This document shows positions 1-15,863 of a DNA stretch of 64,000 bases, in pieces. The position numbers were made by a program, and so were the translations under genes. This DNA is from Prosapia bicincta (taxonomy: Eukaryota > Arthropoda > Insecta > Hemiptera > Cercopidae). How positions within the stretch are numbered: the stretch's first letter is position 1; the number at the start of each line of letters is the position of its first letter. The notes under the pieces are model-generated. The model saw only the letters and a program-made list of their open reading frames with translations. It was not told the DNA's origin and searched no databases. The DNA is taken from assembly GCA_036971475.1 (NCBI GenBank), contig JBAIZL010000001.1, positions 99,184,850-99,248,849 of the forward strand, in the 5' to 3' direction.

Positions 1-3000
1 TCAAGTAAAACTGTAGTGTTTATGTCATATCGTCTACATAAATGGTAAAATATTGATAAAGTTTATAAATAATATTTGTAGATCAAGTAAGACTGTAGTG
101 TTTATGTCATATCTCCCACATTTATGGTTAAAGATTGAGAAAGTTTACAAATAATATTTTTAGATCAAGTAAGACTGTAGTGTTATGTCATATTTCCCAC
201 AAATATGGAAAAATAATAATAAGGTTTTTAAATAATATTTTTAGATCAAGTAAGACTGTAGTGTTTACAGCCATAACTCCCACATTTATGGTAAAATATT
301 GAAAAAAATTATAAATAATATTTTTAGACCAAATAAGATTGTAGTGTTTATAGTTATATCTCCCACATAAATGGTAAAATATTGAGAAAGTCTATAAATA
401 ATATTTTTAGATCAAGTAAGACTATAGTGTTTATAGCCATATCTCCCACACTTATGCTAAAATATTGAAAAAAAGTATAAATAATATTTTTAGATCAAGT
501 AAGACCGAAGTGTGTATGGCCATATCGTCCATATAAATGGTAAAATATTGAGAAAGCTTATAAATAATATTTTTAGATCAAGTAAGGCTGTAGTGTTTAT
601 GTCATATCTCCCACATTTATGGTAAAATATTGAGAAAGTTTATACATAATATTTTTAGATCAAGGAAGACTGTAGTGTTTATGGCCATATCGTCCACATA
701 AATGGTAAAATATTGAGAAAGATTATAAATAATATTTTTAGATCAAGTAAGACTGTAGTGTTTATGTCATATCTCCCACATTTACGGTAAAATATTGAGA
801 AAGTTTATAAATAATATTTTTAGATCAAGTAAGACTAGTTTTTATGGCCATATCGTCCACATAAATGGTAAAATATTGAGAAAGTTTACAAATAATATTT
901 TTAGATCAAGTAAGACTGTAGTGTTTATGTCAAATCTCCAACAAATATGGAAAAATAATAATAAGGTTTTTAAATAATATTTTTAGATCAAGTAAGACTG
1001 TAGTGTTTATAGCCATATCTCCCACATTTATGGTAAAATATTGAGAAAGTCTATAAATAATATATTTAGATCAAGTAAGACTGTAGTGTTTATGGAAATA
1101 TCGTCCACATAAATGGTAAAATATTGAGAAAGTTTATAAATAATATTTTTAGATCACGTAAGACAAAAGTGTTTATGTCATTTCTCCCACATTTACGGTA
1201 AAATATTGAGAAAGTTTACAAATAATATTTTTAGATCAAATAAGACTGTAGTGTTTATGTCATATCTCCCACAAATATGGAAAAATGTTAATAAGGTTTT
1301 TAAATAATTTTTTAGATCAAGTAAGACTGTAGTGTTTATGTCATATCTCCCACATTTACGGTAAAATATTGAGAAAGTTTATAAATAATATATTTAGATC
1401 AAGTAAGATTGTAGTGTTTATGGCCATATCTTCCACATAAATGGTAAAATATTGAGAAAGTTTATAAATAATATTTTTAGATCAAGTAAGACTGTAGTGT
1501 TTATGTCATATCGTCTACATAAAGGGTAAAATATTGATAAAGTTTATAAATAATATTTGTAGATCAAGTAAGACTGTAGTGTTTATGTCATATCTCCCAC
1601 ATTTATGGTTAAAGATTGAGAAAGTTTACAAATAATATTTTTAGATCAAGTAAGACTGTAGTGTTATGTCATATCTCCCACAAATATGGAAAAATAATAA
1701 TAAGGTTTTTAAATAATATTTTTAGATCAAGTAAGACTGTAGTGTTTACAGCCATAACTCCCACATTTATGGTAAAATATTGAAAAAAATTATAAATAAT
1801 ATTTTTAGACCAAATAAGATTGTAGTGTTTATAGTTATATCTCCCACATAAATGGTAAAATATTGAGAAAGTCTATAAATAATATTTTTAGATCAAGTAA
1901 GACTATAGTGTTTATAGCCATATCTCCCACACTTATGCTAAAATATTGAAAAAAAGTATAAATAATATTTTTAGATCAAGTAAGACTGAAGTGTGTATGG
2001 CCATATCGTCCATATAAATGGTAAAATATTGAGAAAGCTTATAAATAATATTTTTAGATCAAGTAAGGCTGTAGTGTTTATGTCATATCTCCCACATTTA
2101 TGGTAAAATATTGAGAAAGTTTATACATAATATTTTTAGATCAAGGAAGACTGTAGTGTTTATGGCCATATCGTCCACATAAATGGTAAAATATTGAGAA
2201 AGTTTATAAATAATATTTTTAGATCAAGTAAGACTGTAGTGTTTATGTCATATCACCCACATTTACGGTAAAATATTGAGAAAGTTTATAAAAAATATTT
2301 TTAGATCAAGTAAGACTAGTTTTTATGGCCATATCGTCCACATAAATGGTAAAATATTGAGAAAGTTTACAAATAATATTTTTAGATCAAATAAGACTGT
2401 AGTGTTTATGTCAAACCTCCAACAAATATGGAAAAATAATAATAAGGTTTTTAAATAATATTTTTAGATCAAGTAAGACTGTAGTGTTTATAGCCATATC
2501 TCCCACATTTATGGTAAAATATTGAGAAAGTCTATAAATAATATATTTAGATCAAGTAAGACTGTAGTGTTTATGGAAATATCGTCCACATAAATGGTAA
2601 AATATTGAGAAAGTTTATAAATAATATTTTTAGATCACGTAAGACAGAAGTGTTTATGTCATTTCTCCCACATTTATGGTTAAAGATTGAGAAAGTTTAC
2701 AAATAATATTTTTAGATCAAATAAGACTGTAGTGTTTATGTCATATCTCCCACAAATATGGAAAAATGTTAATAAGGTTTTTAAATAATTTTTTAGATCA
2801 AGTAAGACTGTAGTGTTTATAGCCATATCTCCCACATTTATAGTAAAATATTGAGAAAGTTCATAAATAATATTTTTAGATCATGTAAGACTGTAGTATT
2901 TATGGCCATATCGTCTACATAAATGGTAAAATATTGATAACGTTTAAAAATAAAATTTTTAGATCAAGTAAGACTGTAGTGTTTATGTCATATCTCCCAC

Positions 3001-3540
3001 ATTTATGGTTAAAGATTGAGAAAGTTTACAAATAATATTTTTAGATCAAATAAGACTGTAGTGCGTATGGCCATATCTTCCACATAAATGGTAAAATATT
3101 GAGAAAGTTTATAAATAATATTTTTAGATCAAGTAAGACTGTAGTGTTTATGTCATATCTCCCACATTTACGGTAAAATATTGAGAAAGTTATAAATAAT
3201 ATTTTTAGATCAAGTAAGACTGTAGTGTTTATGTCATATCTCCCTCATTTACGGTAAAATATTGAGAAAGTCTATAAATAATATTTTTTGATCAAGTAAG
3301 ACTGTAGTGTTTGTGTCATATCTCCCACATTTACGGTAAAATATTGAAAAAGTTTATAAATAATATTTTTAGATCAAGTAAGACTGTAGTGTTTATGTCA
3401 TATCTTCCACATTTACGGTAAAATATTGAGAAAGTTTATAAATAATATTTTTAGATCAAGTAAGACTGTAGTGTTTATGTCATATCTCCCACATTTACGG
3501 TAAAATATTGAGAAAGTTTAAAAATAATATTTTTAGATCA

Positions 3541-6500
3541 AGTAAGTTTGTAGTGTTTATGGCCATATCTTCCACATAAATGGTAAAATATTGAGAAAGT
3601 TTATAAATAATATTTTTAGCTCAAGTAAAACTGTAGTGTTTATGTCATATCGTCTACATAAATGGTAAAATATTGATAAAGTTTATAAATAATATTTGTA
3701 GATCAAGTAAGACTGTAGTGTTTATAACATATCTCCCACATTTATGGTTAAAGATTGAGAAAGTTTACAAATAATATTTTTAGATCAAGTAGGACTGTAG
3801 TGTTATGTCATATCTCCCACAAATATGGAAAAATAATAATAAGGTTTTTAAATAATATTTTTAGATCAAGTAAGACTGTAGTGTTTACAGCCATAACTCC
3901 CACATTTATGGTAAAATATTGAAAAAAATTATAAATAATATTTTTAGACCAAATAAGATTGTAGTGTTTATAGTTATATCTCCCACATAAATGGTAAAAT
4001 ATTGAGAAAGTCTATAAATAATATTTTTAGATCAAGTAAGACTATAGTGTTTATAGCCATATCTCCCACACTTATGCTAAAATATTGAAAAAAAGTATAA
4101 ATAATATTTTTAGATCAAGTAAGACTGAAGTGTGTATGGCCATATCGTCCATATAAATGGTAAAATATTGAGAAAGCTTATAAATAATATTTTTAGATCA
4201 AGTAAGGCTGTAGTGTTTATGTCATATCTCCCACATTTATGGTAAAATATTGAGAAAGTTTATACATAATATTTTTAGATCAAGGAAGACTGTAGTGTTT
4301 ATGGCCATATCGTCCACATAAATGGTAAAATATTGAGAAAGTTTATAAATAATATTTTTAGATCAAGTAAGACTGTAGTGTTTATGTCATATCTCCCACA
4401 TTTACGGTAAAATATTGAGAAAGTTTATAAATAATATTTTTAGATCAAGTAAGACTAGTTTTTATGGCCATATCGTCCACATAAATGGTAAAATATTGAG
4501 ATAGTTTACAAATAATATTTTTAGATCAAGTAAGACTGTAGTGTTTATGTCAAATCTCCAACAAATATGGAAAAATAATAATAAGGTTTTTAAATAATAT
4601 TTTTAGATCAAGTAAGACTGTAGTGTTTATAGCCATATCTCCCACATTTATGGTAAAATATTGAGAAAGTCTATAAATAATATATTTAGATCAAGTAAGA
4701 CTGTAGTGTTTATGGAAATATCGTCCACATAAATGGTAAAATATTGAGAAAGTTTATAAATAATATTTTTAGATCACGTAAGACAGAAGTGTTTATGTCA
4801 TTTCTCCCACATTTATGGTTAAAGATTGAGAAAGTTTACAAATAATATTTTTAGATCAAATAAGACTGTAGTGTTTATGTCATATCTCCCACAAATATGG
4901 AAAAATGTTAATAAGGTTTTTAAATAATTTTTTAGATCAAGTAAGACTGTAGTGTTTATAGCCATATCTCCCACATTTATAGTAAAATATTGAGAAAGTT
5001 CATAAATAATATTTTTAGATCATGTAAGACTGTAGTATTTATGGTCATATCGTCTACATAAATGGTAAAATATTGATAACGTTTAAAAATAAAATTTTTA
5101 GATCAAGTAAGACTGTAGTGTTTATGTCATATCTCCCACATTTATGGTTAAAGATTGAGAAAGTTTACAAATAATATTTTTAGATCAAATAAGACTGTAG
5201 TGCTTATGGCCATATCTTCCACATAAATGGTAAAATATTGAGAAAGTTTATAAATAATATTTTTAGATCAAGTAAGACTGTAGTGTTTATGTCATATCTC
5301 CCACATTTACGGTAAAATATTGAGAAAGTTATAAATAATATTTTTAGATCAAGTAAGACTGTAGTGTTTATGTCATATCTCCCACATTTACGGTAAAATA
5401 TTGAGAAAGTCTATAAATAATATTTTTTGATCAAGTAAGACTGTAGTGTTTATGGCCATATCTTCCACATAAATGGTAAAATATTGAGAATGTTTATAAA
5501 TAATATTTTTAGATCAAGTAAGACTGAAGTGTTTATGTCATATCTCCCACATTTACGGTAAAATATTGAGAAAGTTTATAAATAATATTTTTAGATCAAG
5601 TAAGACTAGTGTGTATGTCATATCTCCCACAATTACGGTAAAATATTGAGAAAGTTTATAAATAATATTTTTAGGTCAATTAAGACTGTAGTGTTTATGT
5701 CATATCTCCCACATTTACGGTAAAATATTGAGAAAGTTTATAAATAATATTTTTAGATCAAGTAAAACTGTAGTGTTTATGTCATATCTTCCACATTTAC
5801 GGTAAAATATTGAGAAAGTTTATAAATAATATTTTTAGATCAAGTAAGACTGTAGTGTTTATGTCATAACTCCCACATTTACGGTAAAATATTGAGAAAG
5901 TTTAAAAATAATATTTTTAGATCAAGTAAGTTTGTAGTGTTTATGGCCATATCTTCCACATAAATGGTAAAATATTGAGAAAGTTTATAAATAATATTTT
6001 TAGCTCAAGTAAAACTGTAGTGTTTATGTCATATCGTCTACATAAATGGTAAAATATTGATAAAGTTTATAAATAATATTTGTAGATCAAGTAAGACTGT
6101 AGTGTTTATAACATATCTCCCACATTTATGGTTAAAGATTGAGAAAGTTTACAAATAATATTTTTAGATCAAGTAGGACTGTAGTGTTATGTCATATCTC
6201 CCACAAATATGGAAAAATAATAATAAGGTTTTTAAATAATATTTTTAGATCAAGTAAGACTGTAGTGTTTACAGCCATAACTCCCACATTTATGGTAAAA
6301 TATTGAAAAAAATTATAAATAATATTTTTAGACCAAATAAGATTGTAGTGTTTATAGTTATATCTCCCACATAAATGGTAAAATATTGAGAAAGTCTATA
6401 AATAATATTTTTAGATCAAGTAAGACTATAGTGTTTATAGCCATATCTCCCACACTTATGCTAAAATATTGAAAAAAAGTATAAATAATATTTTTAGATC

Positions 6501-8288
6501 AAGTAAGACTGAAGTGTGTATGGCCATATCGTCCATATAAATGGTAAAATATTGAGAAAGCTTATAAATAATATTTTTAGATCAAGTAAGGCTGTAGTGT
6601 TTATGTCATATCTCCCACATTTATGGTAAAATATTGAGAAAGTTTATACATAATATTTTTAGATCAAGGAAGACTGTAGTGTTTATGGCCATATCGTCCA
6701 CATAAATGGTAAAATATTGAGAAAGTTTATAAATAATATTTTTAGATCAAGTAAGACTGTAGTGTTTATGTCATATCTCCCACATTTACGGTAAAATATT
6801 GAGAAAGTTTATAAATAATATTTTTAGATCAAGAAAGACTAGTTTTTATGGCCATATCGTCCACATAAATGGTAAAATATTGAGATAGTTTACAAATAAT
6901 ATTTTTAGATCAAGTAAGACTGTAGTGTTTATGTCAAATCTCCAACAAATATGGAAAAATAATAATAAGGTTTTTAAATAATATTTTTAGATCAAGTAAG
7001 ACTGTAGTGTTTATAGCCATATCTCCCACATTTATGGTAAAATATTGAGAAAGTCTATAAATAATATATTTAGATCAAGTAAGACTGTAGTGTTTATGGA
7101 AATATCGTCCACATAAATGGTAAAATATTGAGAAAGTTTATAAATAATATTTTTAGATCACGTAAGACAGAAGTGTTTATGTCATTTCTCCCACATTTAT
7201 GGTTAAAGATTGAGAAAGTTTACAAATAATATTTTTAGATCAAATAAGACTGTAGTGTTTATGTCATATCTCCCACAAATATGGAAAAATGTTAATAAGG
7301 TTTTTAAATAATTTTTTAGATCAAGTAAGACTGTAGTGTTTATAGCCATATCTCCCACATTTATAGTAAAATATTGAGAAAGTTCATAAATAATATTTTT
7401 AGATCATGTAAGACTGTAGTATTTATGGCCATATCGTCTACATAAATGGTAAAATATTGATAACGTTTAAAAATAAAATTTTTAGATCAAGTAAGACTGT
7501 AGTGTTTATGTCATATCTCCCACATTTATGGTTAAAGATTGAGAAAGTTTACAAATAATATTTTTAGATCAAATAAGACTGTAGTGCTTATGGCCATATC
7601 TTCCACATAAATGGTAAAATATTGAGAAAGTTTATAAATAATATTTTTAGATCAAGTGAGACTGTAGTGTTTATGTCATATCTCCCACATTTACGGTAAA
7701 ATATTGAGAAAGTTATAAATAATATTTTTAGATCAAGTAAGACTGTAGTGTTTATGTCATATCTCCCACATTTACGGTAAAATATTGAGAAAGTCTATAA
7801 ATAATATTTTTTGATCAAGTAAGACTGTAGTGTTTATGGCCATATCTTCCACATAAATGGTAAAATATTGAGAATGTTTATAAATAATATTTTTAGATCA
7901 AGTAAGACTGAAGTGTTTATGTCATATCTCCCACATTTACGGTAAAATATTGAGAAAGTTTATAAATAATATTTTTAGATCAAGTAAGACTAGTGTGTAT
8001 GTCATATCTCCCACATTTACGGTAAAATATTGAGAAAGTTTATAAATAATATTTTTAGGTCAATTAAGACTGTAGTGTTTATGTCATATCTCCCACATTT
8101 ACGGTAAAATATTGAGAAAGTTTATAAATAATATTTTTAGATCAAGTAAAACTGTAGTGTTTATTTCATATCTTCCACATTTACGGTAAAATATTGAGAA
8201 AGTTTATAAATAATATTTTTAGATCAAGTAAGACTGTAGTGTTTATGTCATATCTCCCACATTTACGGTAAAATATTGAGAAAGTTTA
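3541..8288. repeat. 2,384-bp higher-order unit (29-mer), two tandem copies
   Basis: The order of monomer variants from about 3,541 to 5,905 recurs from about 5,924 to 8,288 at an offset of 2,384 bp, or 29 monomers. Markers include the GCTCAAG variant at 3,619 and 6,003, and the GACTAG variant at 4,453 and 6,837. Only scattered substitutions separate the copies, for example GTAAG versus GAAAG beside the GACTAG marker. Boundaries are approximate because both ends run into other satellite monomers. Confidence 0.8.
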
Positions 8289-8390
8289 TAAATAATATTT
8301 TTAGCTCAAGTAAAACTGTAGTGTTTATGGCATATCGTCTACATAAATGGTAAAATATTGATAAAGTTTATAAATAATATTTGTAGATCA

Positions 8391-11300
8391 AGTAAGACTG
8401 TAGTGTTTATGTCATATCTCCCACATTTATGGTTAAAGATTGAGAAAGTTTACAAATAATATTTTTAGATCAAGTAAGACTGTAGTGTTATGTCATATCT
8501 CCCACAAATATGGAAAAATAATAATAAGGTTTTTAAATAATATTCTTAGATCAAGGAAGACTGTAGTGTTTACAGCCATAACTCCCACATATATGGTAAA
8601 ATATTGAAAAAAAGTATGAATAATATTTTTAGATCAAGTAAGACTGTAGTGTGTATGGCCATATCGTCCATATAAATGGTAAAATATTGAGAAAGCTTAT
8701 AAATAATATTTTTAGATCAAGTAAGGCTGTAGTGTTTATGTTATATCTCCCACATTTATGGTAAAATATTGAGAAAGTTTATAAATAATATTTTTAGATC
8801 AAGTAAGACTGTAGTGTTTATGTCATATCTCCCACATTTACGGTAAAATATTGAGAAAGTTTATAAATAATATTTTTAGACCAAGTAAGACTAGTTTTTA
8901 TGGCCATATCGTCCACATAAATGGTAAAATATTGAGAAAGTTTACAAATAATATTTTTAGATCAAGTAAGACTGTAGCGTTTATGTCAAATCTCCCACAA
9001 ATATGGAAAAATATTAATAAGGTTTTTAAATAATATTTTTAGATCAAGTAAGACTGTAGTGTTTATAGCCATATCTCCCACATTTATGCTAAAATATTGA
9101 AAAAATTATAAATAATATTTTTAGACCAAATAAGATTGCAGTGTTTATAGCCATATCTCCCACATTTATGGTAAAATATTGAGAAAGTCTATAAATAATA
9201 TATTTAGATCAAGTAAGACTGTAGTGTTTATGGAAATATCGTCCACATAAATGGTAAAATATTGAGAAAGTTTATAAATAATATTTTTAGATCACGTAAG
9301 ACTGAAGTGTTTATGTCATATCTCCCACATTTATGGTTAAAGATTGAGAAAGTTTACAAATAATATTTTTAGATCAAATAAGACTGTAGTGTTTATGTCA
9401 TATCTCCCACAAATATGGAAAAATATTAATAAGGTTTTTAAATAATTTTTTAGATCAAGTAAGACTGTAGTGTTTATAGCCATATCTCCCACATTTATAG
9501 TAAAATATTGAGAAAGTTCATTAATAATATTTTTAGATCATGTAAGACTGTAGTATTTATGGCCATATCGTCTACATAAATGGTAAAATATTGATAACGT
9601 TTAAAAATAAAATGTTTAGATCAAGTAATACTGTAGTGTTTATGTCATATCTCCCACATTTATGGTTAAAGATTGAGAAAGTTATAAATAATATTTTTAG
9701 ATCAAGTAAGACTGTAGTGTTTATGTCATATCTCCCACATTTACGGTAAAATATTGAGAAAGTCTATAAATATTATTTTTTGATCAAGTAAGACTGTAGT
9801 GTTTATGGCCATATCTTCCACATAAATGGTAAAATATTGAGAAAGTTTATAAATAATATTTTTAGATCAAGTAAGACTGTAGTGTTTATGTCATATCTCC
9901 CACATTTACGGTAAAATATTGAGAAAGTTTATAAATAATATTTTTAGATCAAGTAAGACTAGTGTGTATGTCATATCTCCCACATTTACGGTAAAATATT
10001 GAGAAAGTTTATAAATAATATTTTTAGATCAAGTAAGACTGTAGTGTTTATGTCATATCTCCCACATTTACGGTAAAATATTGAGAAAGTTTATAAATAA
10101 TATTTTTAGATCAAGTAAGACTGTAGTGTTTATGTCATATCTTCCACATTTACGGTAAAATATTGAGAAAGTTTATAAATAATATTTTTAGATCAAGTAA
10201 GACTGTAGTGTTTATGTCATATCTCCCACATTTACGGTAAAATATTGAGAAAGTTTAAAAATAATATTTTTAGATCAAGTAAGATTGTAGTGTTTATGGC
10301 CATATCTTCCACATAAATGGTAAAATATTGAGAAAGTTTATAAATAATATTTTTAGCTCAAGTAAAACTGTAGTGTTTATGTCATATCGTCTACATAAAT
10401 GGTAAAATATTGATAAAGTTTATAAATAATATTTGTAGATCAAGTAAGACTGTAGTGTTTATGTCATATCTCCCACATTTATGGTTAAAGATTGAGAAAG
10501 TTTACAAATAATATTTTTAGATCAAGTAAGACTGTAGTGTTATGTCATATCTCCCACAAATATGGAAAAATAATAATAAGGTTTTTAAATAATATTTTTA
10601 GATCAAGTAAGACTGTAGTGTTTACAGCCATAACTCCCACATTTATGGTAAAATATTGAAAAAAATTATAAATAATATTTTTAGACCAAATAAGATTATA
10701 GTGTTTATAGCCATATCTCCCATATAAATGGTAAAATATTGAGAAAGTCTATAAATAATATTTTTAGATCAAGTAAGACTATAGTGTTTATAGCCATATC
10801 TCCCACACTTATGCTGAAATATTGAAAAAAAGTATGAATAATATTTTTAGATCAAGTAAGACTGTAGAGTGTATGGCCATATCGTCCATATAAATGGTAA
10901 AATATTGAGAAAGCTTATAAATAATATCTTTAGATCAAGTAAGGCTGTAGTGTTTATGTTATATCTCCCACATTTATGGTAAAATATTGAGAAAGTTTAT
11001 ACATAATATTTTTAGATCAAGGAAGACTGTAGTGTTTATGGCCATATCGTCCACATGAATGGTAAAATATTGAGAAAGTTTATAAATAATATTTTTAGAT
11101 CAAGTAAGACTAGTTTTTATGGCCATATCGTCCACATAAATGGTAAAATATTGAGAAAGTTTACAAATAATATTTTTAGATCAAATAAGACTGTAGTGTT
11201 TATGTCAAATCTCCAACAAATATGGAAAAATAATAATAAGGTTTTTAAATAATATTTTTAGATCAAGTAAGACTGTAGTGTTTATAGCCATATCTCCCAC

Positions 11301-14300
11301 ATTTATGGTAAAATATTGAGAAAGTCTATAAATAATATATTTAGATCAAGTAAGACTGTAGTGTTTATGGAAATATCGTCCACATAAATGGTAAAATATT
11401 GAGAAAGTTTATAAATAATATTTTTAGATCACGTAAGACAGAAGTGTTTATGTCATTTCTCCCACATTTATGGTTAAAGATTGAGAAAGTTTACAAATAA
11501 TATTTTTAGATCAAATAAGACTGTAGTGTTTATGTCATATCTCCCACAAATATGGAAAAATGTTAATAAGGTTTTTAAATAATTTTTTAGATCAAGTAAG
11601 ACTGTAGTGTTTATAGCCATATCTCCCACATTTATAGTAAAATATTGAGAAAGTTCATAAATAATATTTTTAGATCATGTAAGACTGTAGTATTTATGGC
11701 CATATCGTCTACATAAATGGTAAAATATTGATAACGTTTAAAAATAAAATTTTTAGATCAAGTAAGACTGTAGTGTTTATGTCATATCTCCCACATTTAT
11801 GGTTAAAGATTGAGAAAGTTTACAAATAATATTTTTAGATCAAGTAAGACTGTAGTGTTATGTCATATCTCCCACAAATATGGAAAAATAATAATAAGGT
11901 TTTTAAATAATATTCTTAGATCAAGGAAGACTGTAGTGTTTACAGCCATAACTCCCACATATATGGTAAAATATTGAAAAAAAGTATGAATAATATTTTT
12001 AGATCAAGTAAGACTGTAGTGTGTATGGCCATATCGTCCATATAAATGGTAAAATATTGAGAAAGCTTATAAATAATATTTTTAGATCAAGTAAGGCTGT
12101 AGTGTTTATGTTATATCTCCCACATTTATGGTAAAATATTGAGAAAGGTTATAAATAATATTTTTAGATCAAGTAAGACTGTAGTGTTTATGTCATATCT
12201 CCCACATTTACGGTAAAATATTGAGAAAGTTTATAAATAATATTTTTAGACCAAGTAAGACTAGTTTTTATGGCCATATCGTCCACATAAATGGTAAAAT
12301 ATTGAGAAAGTTTACAAATAATATTTTTAGATCAAGTAAGACTGTAGCGTTTATGTCAAATCTCCCACAAATATGGAAAAATATTAATAAGGTTTTTAAA
12401 TAATATTTTTAGATCAAGTAAGACTGTAGTGTTTATAGCCATATCTCCCACATTTATGCTAAAATATTGAAAAAATTATAAATAATATTTTTAGACCAAA
12501 TAAGATTGCAGTGTTTATAGCCATATCTCCCACATTTATGGTAAAATATTGAGAAAGTCTATAAATAATATATTTAGATCAAGTAAGACTGTAGTGTTTA
12601 TGGAAATATCGTCCACATAAATGGTAAAATATTGAGAAAGTTTATAAATAATATTTTTAGATCACGTAAGACTGAAGTGTTTATGTCATATCTCCCACAT
12701 TTATGGTTAAAGATTGAGAAAGTTTACAAATAATATTTTTAGATCAAATAAGACTGTAGTGTTTATGTCATATCTCCCACAAATATGGAAAAATATTAAT
12801 AAGGTTTTTAAATAATTTTTTAGATCAAGTAAGACTGTAGTGTTTATAGCCATATCTCCCACATTTATAGTAAAATATTGAGAAAGTTCATTAATAATAT
12901 TTTTAGATCATGTAAGACTGTAGTATTTATGGCCATATCGTCTACATAAATGGTAAAATATTGATAACGTTTAAAAATAAAATGTTTAGATCAAGTAATA
13001 CTGTAGTGTTTATGTCATATCTCCCACATTTATGGTTAAAGATTGAGAAAGTTATAAATAATATTTTTAGATCAAGTAAGACTGTAGTGTTTATGTCATA
13101 TCTCCCACATTTACGGTAAAATATTGAGAAAGTCTATAAATATTATTTTTTGATCAAGTAAGACTGTAGTGTTTATGGCCATATCTTCCACATAAATGGT
13201 AAAATATTGAGAAAGTTTATAAATAATATTTTTAGATCAAGTAAGACTGTAGTGTTTATGTCATATCTCCCACATTTACGGTAAAATATTGAGAAAGTTT
13301 ATAAATAATATTTTTAGATCAAGTAAGACTAGTGTGTATGTCATATCTCCCACATTTACGGTAAAATATTGAGAAAGTTTATAAATAATATTTTTAGATC
13401 AAGTAAGACTGTAGTGTTTATGTCATATCTCCCACATTTACGGTAAAATATTGAGAAAGTTTATAAATAATATTTTTAGATCAAGTAAGACTGTAGTGTT
13501 TATGTCATATCTTCCACATTTACGGTAAAATATTGAGAAAGTTTATAAATAATATTTTTAGATCAAGTAAGACTGTAGTGTTTATGTCATATCTCCCACA
13601 TTTACGGTAAAATATTGAGAAAGTTTAAAAATAATATTTTTAGATCAAGTAAGATTGTAGTGTTTATGGCCATATCTTCCACATAAATGGTAAAATATTG
13701 AGAAAGTTTATAAATAATATTTTTAGCTCAAGTAAAACTGTAGTGTTTATGTCATATCGTCTACATAAATGGTAAAATATTGATAAAGTTTATAAATAAT
13801 ATTTGTAGATCAAGTAAGACTGTAGTGTTTATGTCATATCTCCCACATTTATGGTTAAAGATTGAGAAAGTTTACAAATAATATTTTTAGATCAAGTAAG
13901 ACTGTAGTGTTATGTCATATCTCCCACAAATATGGAAAAATAATAATAAGGTTTTTAAATAATATTTTTAGATCAAGTAAGACTGTAGTGTTTACAGCCA
14001 TAACTCCCACATTTATGGTAAAATATTGAAAAAAATTATAAATAATATTTTTAGACCAAATAAGATTATAGTGTTTATAGCCATATCTCCCATATAAATG
14101 GTAAAATATTGAGAAAGTCTATAAATAATATTTTTAGATCAAGTAAGACTATAGTGTTTATAGCCATATCTCCCACACTTATGCTGAAATATTGAAAAAA
14201 AGTATGAATAATATTTTTAGATCAAGTAAGACTGTAGAGTGTATGGCCATATCGTCCATATAAATGGTAAAATATTGAGAAAGCTTATAAATAATATCTT

Positions 14301-15130
14301 TAGATCAAGTAAGGCTGTAGTGTTTATGTTATATCTCCCACATTTATGGTAAAATATTGAGAAAGTTTATACATAATATTTTTAGATCAAGGAAGACTGT
14401 AGTGTTTATGGCCATATCGTCCACATGAATGGTAAAATATTGAGAAAGTTTATAAATAATATTTTTAGATCAAGTAAGACTAGTTTTTATGGCCATATCG
14501 TCCACATAAATGGTAAAATATTGAGAAAGTTTACAAATAATATTTTTAGATCAAATAAGACTGTAGTGTTTATGTCAAATCTCCAACAAATATGGAAAAA
14601 TAATAATAAGGTTTTTAAATAATATTTTTAGATCAAGTAAGACTGTAGTGTTTATAGCCATATCTCCCACATTTATGGTAAAATATTGAGAAAGTCTATA
14701 AATAATATATTTAGATCAAGTAAGACTGTAGTGTTTATGGAAATATCGTCCACATAAATGGTAAAATATTGAGAAAGTTTATAAATAATATTTTTAGATC
14801 ACGTAAGACAGAAGTGTTTATGTCATTTCTCCCACATTTATGGTTAAAGATTGAGAAAGTTTACAAATAATATTTTTAGATCAAATAAGACTGTAGTGTT
14901 TATGTCATATCTCCCACAAATATGGAAAAATGTTAATAAGGTTTTTAAATAATTTTTTAGATCAAGTAAGACTGTAGTGTTTATAGCCATATCTCCCACA
15001 TTTATAGTAAAATATTGAGAAAGTTCATAAATAATATTTTTAGATCATGTAAGACTGTAGTATTTATGGCCATATCGTCTACATAAATGGTAAAATATTG
15101 ATAACGTTTAAAAATAAAATTTTTAGATCA
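8391..15130. repeat. 3,370-bp higher-order unit (41-mer), two tandem copies
   Basis: Bases 8,391-11,760 and 11,761-15,130 match almost letter for letter at a constant offset of 3,370 bp, which is 41 monomers. One difference noticed is GAAAGTTTATA near 8,787 versus GAAAGGTTATA near 12,147. The copies abut exactly, and the first base of copy two follows the last base of copy one. This is the clearest recent block duplication in the array and fits unequal exchange in register with the monomer. Confidence 0.88.
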
Positions 15131-15863
15131 AGTAAGACTGTAGTGTTTATGTCATATCTCCCACATTTATGGTTAAAGATTGAGAAAGTTTACAAATAAT
15201 ATTTTTAGATCAAATAAGACTGTAGTGCGTATGGCCATATCTTCCACATAAATGGTAAAATATTGAGAAAGTTTATAAATAATATTTTTAGATCAAGTAA
15301 GACTGTAGTGTTTATGTCATATCTCCCACATTTACGGTAAAATATTGAGAAAGTTATAAATAATATTTTTAGATCAAGTAAGACTGTAGTGTTTATGTCA
15401 TATCTCCCACATTTACGGTAAAATATTGAGAAAGTCTATAAATAATATTTTTTGATCACGTAAGAATGTAGTGTTTATGGCCATATCTTCCACATAAATG
15501 GTAAAATATTGAGAAAGTTTATAAATAATATTTTTAGATCAAGTAAGACTGTAGTGTTTATGTCATATCTCCCACATTTACGGTAAAATATTTAGAAAGT
15601 TTATAAATAATATTTTAAGATCAAGTAAGACTAGTGTGTATGTCATATCTCCCACATTTACGGTAAAATATTGAGAAAGTTTATAAATAATATTTTTAGA
15701 TCAAGTAAGACTGTAGTGTTTATGTCATATCTCCCACATTTACGGTAAAATATTGAGAAAGTTTATAAATAATATTTTTAGATCAAGTAAGACTGTAGTG
15801 TTTATGTCATATCTTCCACATTTACGGTAAAATATTGAGAAAGTTTATAAATAATATTTTTAG

